Source: Podocnemis expansa (taxonomy: Eukaryota > Chordata > Testudines > Podocnemididae). From it: DNA of 64,000 bases. Numbering within the stretch: position 1 is the stretch's first letter; every line of letters begins with the position of its first letter. Location of the stretch: positions 48,058,451 to 48,122,450 of the forward strand of contig ML681989.1 in the NCBI GenBank assembly GCA_007922195.1, read 5' to 3'. Made by a program: the position numbers and the translations under genes. The notes beneath the pieces were generated by a model, which saw only the letters and a list, made by a program, of their open reading frames with translations, ran no database searches and was not told the DNA's origin. Below are positions 36,238 through 46,519 of the stretch, piece after piece.

Positions 36238-36803
36238 ATTAGTAGATGAGCAGGTAAATGAGCCTTTGATGGAGTAGCAGGCTTGATTAGGACCTATGAT
36301 GGTGTCTTTTCTGCAGATATGGGGGCAGACTTGGCAGCATGGTTTTTTGCAGGGGTGTGTGCCTGCTTCAATGTTCCTGTTGTTAGATCTGTAGTTGCTG
36401 GTGAGTATCTGTTTAAGATTAGGGGGCTGCCTATAAGCAAGGAGGGGTCTGTCTCCTAATGCTTGAGAGAGAGAGAGGGATCATTTTTTAGAATAGGCTG
36501 TAGGTCCTTAATGATCTTTTGCAGGGGTCTGACTTGAGGATTGTATGTGGTGACTAGTGGTGTTCTGTTGCTTTCTTTCTTGGGTCTCTCCTGTAGTAGA
36601 TGACTTCGGGGAACCCATCTAGCTCTCTCAATTTGTCTTCTTACTTCCCCAGGTGGCTACTGTAGTTTCAAGAATGCTTGATAGAGATCATCAAGATGTC
36701 TGTCCCTGTCTGAGGGATCAGAGCAGATGGGGTTATATCTTAGGGCTTGGCTGTAGACAATGGATCATGTGGTGTGTTTAGGATGGAAGCTCGAAGGATG
36801 TAG

Positions 36804-37334
36804 CTAATTATACCAATTAGTAGGTTTTTGGTATAGGGTGGTGGTGATGCGTCTATCCCTGATTTGTACTGTAGTATCAAGAAAGTGGATCTCCTGTGTG
36901 GAGTGTTCCAGGCTCAATTTGATGATGTTGTGGAAATTATTGAAATCTCTGTGAAAATCTTCAAGAGCATCCCTGCCATGTGTCCAGATGATAAAGATGT
37001 CATCAATGTAGCACAGGTACAGAAGAGGTGTCTTGGGATGAGACTTGAGGAAACATTGTTCTAAGTCACCCATAAAGATGTTGGCATATTGTGGGGCCAT
37101 GCGGGTGCCCATAGCAGTGCCACTGATTTGGAGATATAAATGATCCTCAAATCTGAAGTGGTTGTGGGTGAGTACAAGTCGCAAAGTTCAGTCACGAGCT
37201 GTCCTGTGTCATCATCTGGGATGGTTCTTCTAATAGCTTGTAATCCATCCTTGTGTGGGATGTTGGTATAAAGAGCTTCTACATCCATAGTGGCCAGAAT
37301 GGTATTTTCAGGAAGTTCTCCAATGGTGTCAAGT
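36804..37334 (-). pseudogene. Penelope-like reverse transcriptase fragment
   Basis: The RT palm is visible. The A block MDVEALYTNIPH supplies a catalytic Asp, TAMGTRMAPQYANIFMGDLE is the B block, and LCYIDDIFIIW carries the Y-I-D-D active site. FLDTTVQI and TTLYQKPT follow, as usual in Penelope RTs. The first and second pieces are in different frames, with a break near 37130-37180. Confidence 0.85.
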
Positions 37335-37935
37335 TTTTTTCTGGCAATGTATTTTTATTTAAAAATGTGTTTTTATTTACTGTATTTTATTTACAATACT
37401 GTACTGTATTTGCTTTATCATCTTTTAACTGTACTGTATGTATGAGTGCATGCACTGTATTTGCAGTATGTACTGTATGTTTCAACTACTGTACAGTACT
37501 GACTTTATTTCATTTTATTAGGCACATTACATGTTCATTACACATTATATTAGGTTATAAAATTGTTACTGTTATACACTGTGCATCATACAGTGCCATA
37601 GTAATAAATACTATTATGCTTTCAATTTCCCGGACTTTTGCCAAATTTGGACACCTCCTCCCCCCATATAGTCCGGAAAATCGAGGATGGACTGTATGGT
37701 AGATTTTCCGCCTAACAATGTGTGTTTAAAATGCATTCACAACACATGTATTTCCAATGCTGTCTATGGTACTTTACACTAGCTTCAGTGTTTTGGGTAC
37801 ATTAAATGTTTATGATCATCCATTTTCTAATCCACAATGGAAAGAGACAAAGAAGGACACATGTACAGTCAGGGTGTCCCATAAACAGCCCTGTGGCTTA
37901 TTTCTGGAGGTCGTGTCCCAAATTACTAAGCTCCA

Positions 37936-38690
37936 AAGGGGTAGCTGTGTTAGTCTAGTTCAGCAAAACAAACAAGGAGTCCTGTGGCTCTTAAAGAGTA
38001 ATAAATGGGAGAAAACCCCACTTAGTCTGATGCTTGGAAGATGGGGGGCCTTACAGAATGCTCTCCAGTGTTTGAATCTTAACAAGTGCTTTGATTTGTT
38101 GTTACAGTGTGACCTGATCCAGTGATTTACAGCACCATGCATTTATTTTCCTCCCATTCTGTAAGGTGTGTCTATACTGGCATGTTAGTTTGAATTAAGG
38201 AGCCTTAATGCAAATTAATTTAGTCCCCATCCTCCGTACACTTTGACTAGTTCGAATTAAGGAATTCCTTAATTCAAACTAATGAAAACTTAGTTCGAAT
38301 TACTAATACCTGCATTTATTTCGAACTAAGTGCTTAGTTTGATTTTTAGTTTGAATTAAGGTCAGTGTAGACCAGGATTAAGCCTTAATTTGAACTAAAT
38401 AAATTCAAATTAGGGCAGTTTGTTCAAACTGACAAAGTGCACTACTTTGACTTAATGTTTGAGTCGAATTAATGAATGTTGTTAATTCAACTTACTGAGA
38501 TCGGCTTTAGTTTGAGTTAAGGTCGAATGTATTAGTTTGACTTTGTTAATTCAAACTAACTTTAGTAGTGTAAACATAGCATTCAATTTCTTCATCTCCA
38601 AATCATCTGACAAAGTGGGATTTTCTCTCAGGAAAGCTCATGCGACAAATATATTTGTTAGTCTTTAAGAGCCACAGGACTCCAAGCTTC
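37936..38690. mobile_element. Penelope-derived foldback with nested Harbinger MITE
   Basis: The left arm is ggtagctgtgttagtctagt and caaggagtcctgtggctctt. The right arm after the insertion is ttgttagtctttaagagcca. The middle contains the Harbinger-like MITE (38165-38580). A decayed hammerhead-like segment at 38604-38644 (plus strand) reads ctgacaa, with G8 lost. Confidence 0.65.
38165..38580. mobile_element. Harbinger-like MITE (416 bp)
   Basis: The ends are GGTGTGTCTATACTGGCA and, read inward from the right, GCTATGTTTACACTACTA. The interior is rich in alternating gttcgaatt and tttgaatta motifs. It matches in ends, motif and length the outer element at 54590-56026 once that copy's hAT is subtracted. 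The flanking trinucleotides here (TAA and ATT) do not match. Confidence 0.65.
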
Positions 38691-38859
38691 TAAGACGCCA
38701 TATGACTGATTTGTGCCCACATGTAAAGCTGAAATGTCACCCTGGGAATAAGTGGTGGCAAGGGTGGCCACCAGCCATTGCAACTTGCTACCCTGGCAGG
38801 AGAAGAAAGGGGAGAGGAAGGGGAGAGCCTGCAAATGGTGATGGTGTTACGTGTTAGCT

Positions 38860-39870
38860 CTGTGTTCTTGAGGAATCAGAGCACAGTATCCAGCCTGTGC
38901 CTCCTCCCCCCCCCCCCCGCTTGAACCAAAAACCAAAAACAGTAGGAAATGGGAGACATCCTCATCTACCCACATCCAAAAGCCATCAGCACGGTAAACG
39001 GAGCTTCATTTGCATTGACTATGGAGAGCCAGGCTCCAAAGGAGGAGCCACACTGAACTCTGGGATTGAAGAAGCAGGAGCTTCACTGAACTCTGGGATT
39101 GAAGAAGCAGGGAAGCATTGCCTGATGGGGAATCTCACACCAACACAAACAAATTCAGCAATTATCAGACCATTCTAGTCACAGACATGATAACTGATAC
39201 CCAAAATACTGAGTCTGCCTGACTGTATTGTGAGCTTCTCTGAACCATTACACCCAGCCAGGAACGTGTATTGACTATGTAAACAAGTCCTTATAAAAAA
39301 CGTTTACCCACATCCAACAGTAGTGCAGCAGTAGTGTAGCATGTGTCCTGTGCAAGTCCTGATTGGATCCTTTCTGAATCCTGTGTGGGTCTGGATTGAG
39401 TCCTGAGTCCTGATGCTTGGATCTAAAGCTGTATCATTTCCACTGGGATTTGGCTTTTCTTCCTTGCTGATTGCTGTGGGAGCTTTGTTTCCATCCAGCC
39501 TCTGACCCTGATCTGCACAACCTGGAAACCTTTCTGCTACACAGAGTGGTGAGACCCCCTCCCCCCAACTTCTCTCTCTCTCTCTCTCTAGGCCTGATAC
39601 AGTAGAATCTAGGTAATATTGTAGCTGGGTGTTCTTCTTTCTTTGTATGTTTATCAATGCTGTAACTGGGTATTTTGGGGTATTCTTCTCTCTTTTGTAA
39701 TTATTATTATTATTATTGCAAATTTTAGATACCTACCAATAAAATGCTTTTTGTTATCAAGCCAGTTTCCAGACTCTTTTAAGACATCATTCCCTCTCCT
39801 TTGGGGTCTTGGTTTCTTTATATCACTTTGCAGCAACGCTTCTATTACCTAGCCAAAGATCCCTGTAATG
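38860..39870 (+). mobile_element. Probable retroviral LTR (approximate ends)
   Basis: The layout is LTR-like: a directly repeated block (actgaactctgggattgaag twice, 39052-39110), a TATA-like cttataaaaaac near 39290, and an AATAAA near 39739 about 450 bases later, followed by a T-rich stretch. No protein frame of a retrovirus is present and no target duplication was found, so the ends are guesses. Confidence 0.4.
39586..39592. repeat. (CT)n and (ATT)n simple repeats
   Basis: A tctctctctctctctc tract spans about 39574-39591, and an attattattattattatt tract lies near 39701-39718 within the LTR-like block. Confidence 0.7.
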
Positions 39871-39910
39871 CCCACAACCCTGTCAGGTTTGCTCATTGAT
39901 AGGGATAGTA

Positions 39911-40165
39911 GCCTGATTGACTCCAGGGGCATATAAGGGTGACAGCTGACAAGTGCTGTTTTGACCCAGCCTGATTGAGTCCAGGGGCATATAAGGGTAG
40001 CAGCTGAGAAGTGCTGTGTGACCCAGCCTGCTCAAGATCCATAATCAAGCCTAGTTTGGTGCTGTACAGGGGCACATAAGGGTAGCAGCAGAGAAGTGCT
40101 GTGTGACCCAGCCTACTGAGTTCAGGGACACATAAGGGGTCAGCTGAGAGTGCTGATAGACCCGG
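39911..40165. repeat. ~57-bp minisatellite, four units
   Basis: Units start at 39911, 39969, 40026 and 40111 with gcctgattga or variants. They share catataaggg and gctgtgtgaccca. The third unit carries a 27-base insertion around the phrase ataatcaagcctag. Confidence 0.8.
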
Positions 40166-40435
40166 TCCGCTCAGACGCACCTCTGTAGAAACACAAGTCA
40201 CACAAGCAGCACACTAATAGAAGTACCATCTTGCCCATACAGAAAGCAACCATAATAAATGAGCACACCCCGAGTTGGTGGGCAAAGTTGGTAACAATGG
40301 GGGTAGCACGTGCCCCAGTCCTCCCATGTGCCTACTGGCTGCCCCTGGAGCGGAGGCTGGAGAAGAGCAGAGGCAGTGCCAGGGATTTCCCTTGCACCCT
40401 TGCTACAGACCCGGAATTTCCCAACACCCCCAGGT

Positions 40436-40555
40436 GTCAGGTAGTAACAGTGTTAGACCAATTTAGTGAGCACCCCAACACCCTCCTCCATCTCCCAACG
40501 CCCCCAGGTGTCAGCTAGTAACGTAGTTAGACCAATGTAGTGAGCTTCCCCGACA
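40436..40555 (-). repeat. ~85-bp satellite units, inverted copy left of exon 1
   Basis: Two units contain tagtaacagtgttagaccaa and caggtgtcag; the reverse complement is the unit found at 41158-41335 and 48313-48400. Confidence 0.75.
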
Positions 40556-40675
40556 ACCCCCAATCTGAAGCCCTGGGGGGAGTAGTGGGAGGCAGGGCGG
40601 GGACCCACTGGGCAGCCTCAGGCCCGGCTCTCCCAGGCGGGAGGGCAGCGGGGGAGCCCCGGCCCCGCCTCTCAC

Positions 40676-40834
40676 CTGGGCGCGGCGCGGCGGCAGCAGC
40701 TGGAGGCGGCGGCTCCCCGGCTGCAGGTTCTGGATGCTGAGCAGCGCCCGGTACCGGCCCCCGGGCACCGCGTCCACGAAGCGCAGCTCGGGCGGGCAGA
40801 GGCGCAGCCCGGCCACGTCCCGCGAGCCCGCCAT
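40676..40834 (-). CDS. CFAP47: CFAP47 coding exon 1 (start codon exon)
   Basis: The exon encodes residues 1-53, beginning MAGSRDVAGLRLCPPELRF and ending LLPPRRAQ. It opens with the first strands of an N-terminal MSP/ASH-like domain; the pattern of a hydrophobic strand, FVDAVPG, then a YRALLSIQN strand is typical of this fold. The ATG at 40834-40832 is the first in frame inside a CpG island. The donor at 40675-40671 (gtgag) follows a phase-0 end. The next exon resumes with FKLIVENP, giving the continuous strand QFKLIV expected of this domain. It is flanked on both sides by inverted minisatellite copies. The start choice is an inference without transcript data. Confidence 0.85.
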
Positions 40835-40904
40835 GGGCAGGGAGGGTCCGGCCGGCGCGGGGAAAGAAGGAGGAATGGCCGCCGCGCCGCGCCGCGTGGC
40901 AACC

Positions 40905-40917
40905 GTCGCCGGGCAAC
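40905..40917 (-). promoter_or_regulatory. RFX X-box in CFAP47 promoter
   Basis: The 13-mer GTCGCCGGGCAAC fits the RFX X-box consensus GTNRCC-N(0-3)-RGYAAC at every defined position with a one-base spacer. A second half-site (GGCAAC) lies at 40898-40903. RFX factors bind such sites to switch on ciliary genes. The site is 71 bases upstream of the CFAP47 start codon. Binding itself is inferred. Confidence 0.75.
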
Positions 40918-41157
40918 GAAAACAGAACTTCTCATCCAACCAATGGGGTGAGAGATTCCAGGGAGGGCGGTGGCTCCGTCCTGTGGCCACGCCCCTGCGC
41001 CCAGCCCACAGGTTAGTCCTGGGCCTTCTGCTCCAGGCGCTAGCCGCAGCGGTGCTAGCTTCGGTGCCGCCGGGCTGCTGGGGGGTCCCAGCCCGAAAGC
41101 CCCTCACTGCCTGCCCAGGGAGGGGGCCTGTGTATTCGCCGCAGCACTTACAACGGG

Positions 41158-41335
41158 CAGGGGTGTAGGGGTTATTGGGGGGGCTCACTAAAGTGGTCTA
41201 ACACTGTTACTAGCTCAGGGCTGAAGGGTCTTGGGAAATTCAGGGAGGGGGTGTAGAAGTATTGCGGGTGCTCACTAAAAGTGGTCTAACACTGTTACTA
41301 GCTGACACCGGGAGGTGTGGGAAATTCAGGGGGGT
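41158..41335 (+). repeat. ~85-bp satellite units right of exon 1
   Basis: Two tandem units each contain gtggtctaacactgttacta followed by gct and gggaaattcagg. They are inverted relative to 40436-40555, so CFAP47 exon 1 and its promoter lie between the arms. Confidence 0.8.
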
Positions 41336-41339
41336 GTAG

Positions 41340-41774
41340 GCAAAGTTCCCTGTAAGCTGCGCCAGTGAGCGGTGGCACATCTGCCGCCGCCCACTGGCAC
41401 AGCAAGCGCCGACCCCAGCGCAAGTCCATGATCGAAGGACCCGGGCTTGGAGCTGGCGGGGAGCAGAGGAGCTGGCGTTGCGGCTGGCGGGCAGGAGAAG
41501 CCGGGAGCGGAGAAGCTGGGGTCGGCGCTAGCCGGGAGCAGAAGCAAGGAGCGGAGAAGGTCGGGGCTGGCAGGGACCAGCAGCGGGGACTGGAGGAGCT
41601 GGGGGTCAGGGGTGGGGGAGAGCAGAAGTTGGAGACAGGAGTTGGGCTGGGGGCTCCCAGGCTGGGGGCAGATTAGAAGCAGGGGATAAGCTCATGCCAC
41701 GCGGGGGTGGGCAGGGGGCTTGATGTGTAAGGAAACGTTTTGTTTCCCTTTCAAGTCATTGGTGCCACATAGAT
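41340..41774. other. GC-rich upstream stretch, unclassified
   Basis: Repeated gagcagaag/ggagctggcgg words give a loose minisatellite look. No coding domain. Probably repeat-derived. Confidence 0.4.
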
Positions 41775-41941
41775 CAGTGATTCCCAACGTTTTCTCTGCC
41801 ACGGCACTCCTTGCTACCTTTAATTCATCTGAGGCACACTGCCCTATAGTTTCCAAATGAAGCCCTATATTTTCATGAGCCAATCTAGAGCTCTTGGAGT
41901 AGTTTCAAAAAAAACTGTGGCACACTGTTCGGGAAACAGTG
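41775..41941. mobile_element. Short hAT-like MITE
   Basis: The ends are CAGTGATTCCCAACGTTTTC and, read inward from the right, CACTGTTTCCCGAACAGTG. Both are followed by a tgccac motif. No convincing 8-bp duplication is seen. Confidence 0.55.
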
Positions 41942-42337
41942 AGAGAGGTAGACAACACACAAATTCCACCCAAGATTCAGAATAAACACAGAAAACTGCA
42001 TAGAACCTTATGTTATTTTATTAACACCCAGCATTTCTACAGCACTTTCCACCCCAGGATCTCTCAGTGGCTCACTATAATAGGCATTCACACGTGTTTG
42101 GCTCTGTGGTATCCAAGAGGCACCCACCTATGCTCACTTTTAGAATCATAGGGTTGGAAGGGACATCAGAAGTCATCTAGTCCAACCCCCTGCCAGAGGC
42201 AGGACCAGCCCCACTAAACCATCCCAGTCATGGTTTTGTCCAGCCGGGCCTTAAACACCTCCAACAATGGAGATTTCACCACCTCCCTAGGCAGCTCATT
42301 CCAATGCTTCACCACTCGCCTAGTAAAAAAGGTTTTT

Positions 42338-45126
42338 CTAATATCCAGCCTCGACCTCCCTAACCGCAACTTGAGACCATTGCTCCTCGTTCTGTCCTCT
42401 GTTATTACCGAGAACAGTCGAGCGCCAAGCTTCCTTAGAGCATCCCTTCAAGTAGTTGAAGGTTGCTATCAAATCCCCCCTCAATCTTCTCTTCTGCAGA
42501 CTAAATAAGCCTAATGCTTTCAGTCTTTCCTCATAGGGCTTGTGCTCCAGCCCTTTAACCATTTTGGTTGCCCTCCTCTGAACTCTCTCTAGCATGTCCC
42601 TGTCCTTTTTGTAGTGGGGAGCCCAAAACTGAACACAGTATTCTAGATGTGGCCTCACTAGTGCAGAATAGAGGGGAATGATCACATCCCTTGATCTGCT
42701 GGTTAACACTTCTTTTGATGCAGCCCAGTATGCCATTGGCCTTTTTGGCAGCAAGAGCACACTGCTGACTCATATCTAGCTTCCCATCCACCATGACCCC
42801 CAGGTCCTTTTCTACACTGCGGCTACTTAGCTGAATGGTTCCCAGCATGTAGTGGTGCATGGGGTTTTTTCATCCCACATGCAGGATTTTACACTTGTCC
42901 TTATTGAACCTCATAAGATTTCTATTGGCCCACTGTTCCAATTTATCTAGGTCTCCCTGAATCCTGTCCCTGCCCTCCAACATGTCTACTGGTCCCCCCA
43001 GCTTGGTGTCATCCGCAAACTCACTGAGAATGCAGTCTATTCCATCATCCAGATCATTGATGAAAATGTTGAACAGAACCGGCCCCAGGACCGACCCCTG
43101 GGGCACACCACTCGTGACTGGTTGCCAGCTAGACATGGAACCATTGATTCCTACACGCTGAAACTTTTGATCTAGCCAGTTTTCTATCCACCTTATAGTC
43201 CACCTATCCAACCCATACTTCCTTAATTTGCCAATGAGAATGCTGTAGGAAACTGTCAAAAGCCTTGCTAAAATCAAGGTGTGTGACATCAATGGTTCTT
43301 CCTGCATGCAGAAAGCCAGTCATCTGATCATAGAAGGAGATGAGATTGGTCAGGCATGATTTACCCTTGGTAAATCCATGCTGAGTGTTCCTGATCACTT
43401 TATTTTCTTCCAAGTGTTTGAGGATGGATTTTGAGAATCTGCTCCATAATTTTTCCAGGGATTGAGGTGAGGCTGACTGGTCTGTAATTCCCCAGATCCT
43501 CCTTCCCCCCCCCTCCCCTTTCTTGAAAATAGGCACTACATTTCCTTTTTTCCAGTCCTCTGGCACCTCCCCCGTTCTCCATGAGTTTTGAAAGATAATG
43601 GCCAGCGGTGCTGCTATTTCATCGGCCAATTCCCTTAGCACTCTTGGATGCAGTTTGTCCAGCTCCATGGACTTGTGCACATCCAGCTTCTTTAAGCAGT
43701 CCCTAACCTGACCTTCCGTCACCAAGGGCCTGTCTTCTTCTCTCCCATCTGCCACACCCATGGTAATGGGCTGGGAGCTGACCCTGCCTGTGAAAAATGA
43801 AGCAAAAAAGGCATTGAGCACTTCAGCTTTTTCCTCATCCTCTGTCACAAAGATGCCTGCCCTATTCAGCAGGGGGCCTACACCATCCCTGATCCTTTTG
43901 TTATTAACATAGAACCCCTTCTTGTTATCCTTTACATCCCTCGCTAGCTGCAACTCCATTTGTCCTTTGGCCTTTCTGATTTTATCCCTGCAGTCCCTAG
44001 CAATATCTCTATATGCCTCCTTGGTCATCTGACCAAGCTTCCACTTCCTGTAAGCTTCCTTTTTATGTTTAAGCTCAGAGCAGAGTTCTCGGCTAAGCCA
44101 TTCTGGCTGCCTCACATGTTTGTTCTTTCTCCTAATTGGAATGGCAACTTCCTGTGCCCTTAGCAGGGTTTCTTTAAAATATAACCAACTCTCTTGGACT
44201 CCTTTTCCCTTCAGATTAGCTTCCCAAGGGATCCTGCACATCAGTTCCCTGAGGGAGCCAAAATCTGCTTTTTTGAAGTCCAGGGTTTGTGCTTTGCTTC
44301 TTTCCTTCCTTCCTTTAATCTGGATCCTGAACTCAACCATGTCATGGTCACTACTGCCTAGCTTGCCATTTACCTCTACGTCCATGATCAATTCTTCCCT
44401 GTTTGTGAGCAGCAGATCGAGCAGTGCAAGGTCCCTAGTTAGTTCCTCTAGCATTTGTACTAGAAAGTTGTCCCCACCACTCTCTAAAAATGTCCTGGAT
44501 TGCCCATGCACTGCTATATTGGCCTCCCAGCAGATGTCAGGGTAATTGAAGTCCCCCGTCAGCACCAGGACCTGTGATCTAGAAGCTTCCGCTAGTTGTC
44601 CATAGAACACCTCATCCACCTCCTGCTTCTGGTCTGGTGGTCTATAGCAGACACCCAGCACAACATCCCCCTTGTTGCTTTCCCCTCTCAATGTAACCCA
44701 CAGACGTTCTACTGGCATGCTTCCACTTCCATAATGGAGCTCTGAGCAGTCATAGAGATCTTTTATGTGTAACGCTACTCCTCCCCCTCTTCTTCCCTGC
44801 CTGTCTTTCCTGAACAGTTTATACCCATCCATGGCAGAGCTCCAGTCATGCAGACTATCCCACCACGTCTCCGTTATTCCTATAATATCATAGTTCCTTG
44901 TCTGTGCTAGTATTACTGATTCTTCTTCCTTATTTCCCAGGCTTCTCACATTAGTGTATAAGCACCTAAGATACCCAGCCAATTTCCCTACTTTGTCATG
45001 TTGCTTTCTAATTCTATTACATATACCTCCTTGCATTTTTTCTTGGAGTTCTCCTCCCCCACTCTCCTCACATACTGGGGCTTCAGTAGAGCACTTAAGA
45101 CATTTGATTCCCCCCCCATGCTCCAA
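42338..45126 (-). pseudogene. CR1 ORF2 (endonuclease and reverse transcriptase)
   Basis: The APE-type endonuclease is at the N-terminus: LYTNVRSLGNK, IIGITETWWD, LVLTGDFNYPDICWE and GSSDHDMVEF. The RT follows with [30 protein letters not shown] and FADDTKLGG. The 640-codon leading frame is interrupted at the G/C run near 43505, where it reads out of frame for about 25 codons and returns by a second shift near 43440. Further shifts lie near 43240 and 42780. The C-terminal part ([16 protein letters not shown]) ends at 42338. Confidence 0.88.
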
Positions 45127-45244
45127 CTACCTTCTCTTTTATTGCTGTTGATACAGTCCCAGCTCCCCCCAAGTTCCATCCCTTCCCCCAGATCACCCAC
45201 ATTGTCACTTACTTGTGGGCTTTGGTCTCCTTCCCCCATTGAAC

Positions 45245-46134
45245 CTAGTTTAAAGCCCTCCTCACTAGGTCAGCCAGTCTGTGCCCAAATCCCTCCTGAC
45301 CACACCATCTTCGCAGCCAGGCATTCACCTCTAGGATGCATCTGTCTCTCCTCAGGCCTCTAGCCTTGACTGGAAGGATCGAGGAGAACACCACCTGTGC
45401 TCCAAACTCCTTCACCCTCGCTCCCAGAGCCCTGAAGTCACCTTTGATCTGCTGAGGATCACCTCTCACAGTATCATTGGTACCCACATGGATAAGAAGC
45501 ATAGGGTAGTAGTCTGAGGAGCGGATGATTTTAGACAATCCCTCCGTTACATCTCAGATACGGGCACCTGGCAGGCAGCATACCTCTCTAGAGGCCTTGT
45601 CAAGGCCACAGATGGGTGCCTCCGTTCCTCTCAGGAGCGAGTCCCCAATCACCACAACCCTACATTTCCTCTTAGGTGAGGTGGCTGTGATCTGCCCCAC
45701 CTTTGGGGTGGATGACATCTCCTCTACCTCCTTCATCGTGTCCAGCACTGCATAACGGTTCCTCACCACAATGGATGGTGGGATGTGAGCAGGTGTGGAG
45801 CACTGTCTACTGCCAGAGGTGACCAGCTGTCAGTGTCCTTCCTCTTCCATAGCATCCCATCCATTTCCAGAGCTGTGGCAGTAGCCCTTGGCACTGGGAT
45901 AGGGACCTCCTCCTTGCAGGTCTCATCATGGACACTGTCAAGGAACTTTTCTAGGGCATAGATACCCCTGAGTCGTGACACCTCCTCCTGTAACTCTCCT
46001 ACCTGTTTCTGAAGAGATGCCACCAGAAGGCACCTATCACATAGGCTCATCTCCCTAGCCTGATCATCAGTGGCAGGAAAATGAAGGCCACACTCCTTGC
46101 AAATCCACATGAGGATCTGGGTGGAGATATCCAT
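45245..46134 (-). pseudogene. CR1 ORF1 (zinc finger, coiled coil, esterase domain)
   Basis: The N-terminal part has a C-x2-C...C-x2-C finger (CKECGLHF, CDRC), then a leucine/valine heptad stretch LQKQVGELQEEVSRLRGIY. After a frame change the SGNH-hydrolase-like domain begins RVVVIGDSLLRGTEAPI (G-D-S block) and continues with LLIHVGTNDTVRG (G-x-N-D). A TGA in place of an expected Arg codon at about 45554 separates the two parts in the same frame. Esterase-bearing ORF1 proteins are known from CR1. Confidence 0.8.
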
Positions 46135-46519
46135 AGACAGACAGTCTGGCTATAAACAGAGGCAAAGGAAACAGCAGGGGCGCTGGCACCAGCAGTAGGG
46201 CTCCTTTTCACCATCTTGGCCTCACCAAACTCCCTTGCAAACTCCCCTGTTTGCAACCTCCCTCGGGTCACTCAAGCAGTGGCTTTTAAAGGCCTTCTCT
46301 GCCTAGGTCATCCCTTGCCCCTTGTTAGTCACACAGGGGCAGGCCAATCACCAGGCTGCTAGAAGCTGGTGATTAGAGGTGATCAGGGAACAATGGTGCA
46401 AACAGCCCCCACCCAATCACACAAGCACAGTCCCACAACTAACAGCAATCACCTTGGATGCACCTGGCACCAACTCCTTCCCTCGCAGACTCCCCTGTCT
46501 GCAGTCCTTCTCAGAGGAA

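Larger units (their letters stand above)
35660..37340 (-). mobile_element. Penelope-like retroelement, 5'-truncated, inside Tigger
   Basis: On the minus strand the order is RT then GIY-YIG endonuclease, which defines Penelope-like elements, then a 3' tail carrying the ttagtctagtccag signature and a hammerhead-like motif. It begins abruptly near 37340 within the RT (MDVEALYTNIPH), so its 5' part is missing. It interrupts the Tigger 3' region, so it is younger than the Tigger. Confidence 0.88.
33509..37694 (+). mobile_element. Tigger (pogo) DNA transposon with nested insertion
   Basis: The termini are CAGTCCATCCTCAATTTTTC on the left and CAGTCCATCCTCGATTTTCC read inward from the right. TA follows the right end; the left flank reads TG. 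The transposase pseudogene is at 33867-35647. A Penelope-like element lies between about 35660 and 37340, and the Tigger 3' untranslated part resumes to 37694. Confidence 0.88.
220..40834 (-). other. CFAP47: CFAP47 gene, 5' part (eight coding exons, continues left)
   Basis: This is the span of the only host gene recognised. CFAP47 is a large axonemal protein of motile cilia and sperm flagella built from MSP/ASH-like beta-sandwich repeats. Eight exons with GT donors and AG acceptors join in phase to 442 codons: lengths are 159, 152, 116, 139, 229, 161, 134 and 236 nt, and every junction restores a sensible codon. The identification rests on remembered family sequence, especially INFGSVYFGTS and QGTLLPYQKIVV. 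HYDIN-type relatives are possible but match less well. The rest of the gene lies left of position 220. Intron lengths are dominated by transposons, with introns 1 and 2 at 12.4 and 17.3 kb. Confidence 0.87.
40620..41110. promoter_or_regulatory. CpG-rich promoter region of CFAP47
   Basis: The stretch is GC-rich with many CpGs, covers exon 1 and extends upstream of it. It contains a CCAAT box (40940-40944, plus orientation), a GC box (ccacgcccctgcg near 40985) and the X-box. No divergent plus-strand exon is recognisable, so I read it as a one-gene promoter. Transcription start sites cannot be placed from sequence. Confidence 0.6.

Noticed and set aside
38860..39870. Complete endogenous retrovirus
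   Set aside because: Only LTR-like signals are present; no gag, pol or env frame and no paired LTR.
40734..41191. Plus-strand frames in the CpG island as a divergent gene
   Set aside because: Composition explains them; no splice donor with a matching exon or known protein was seen.
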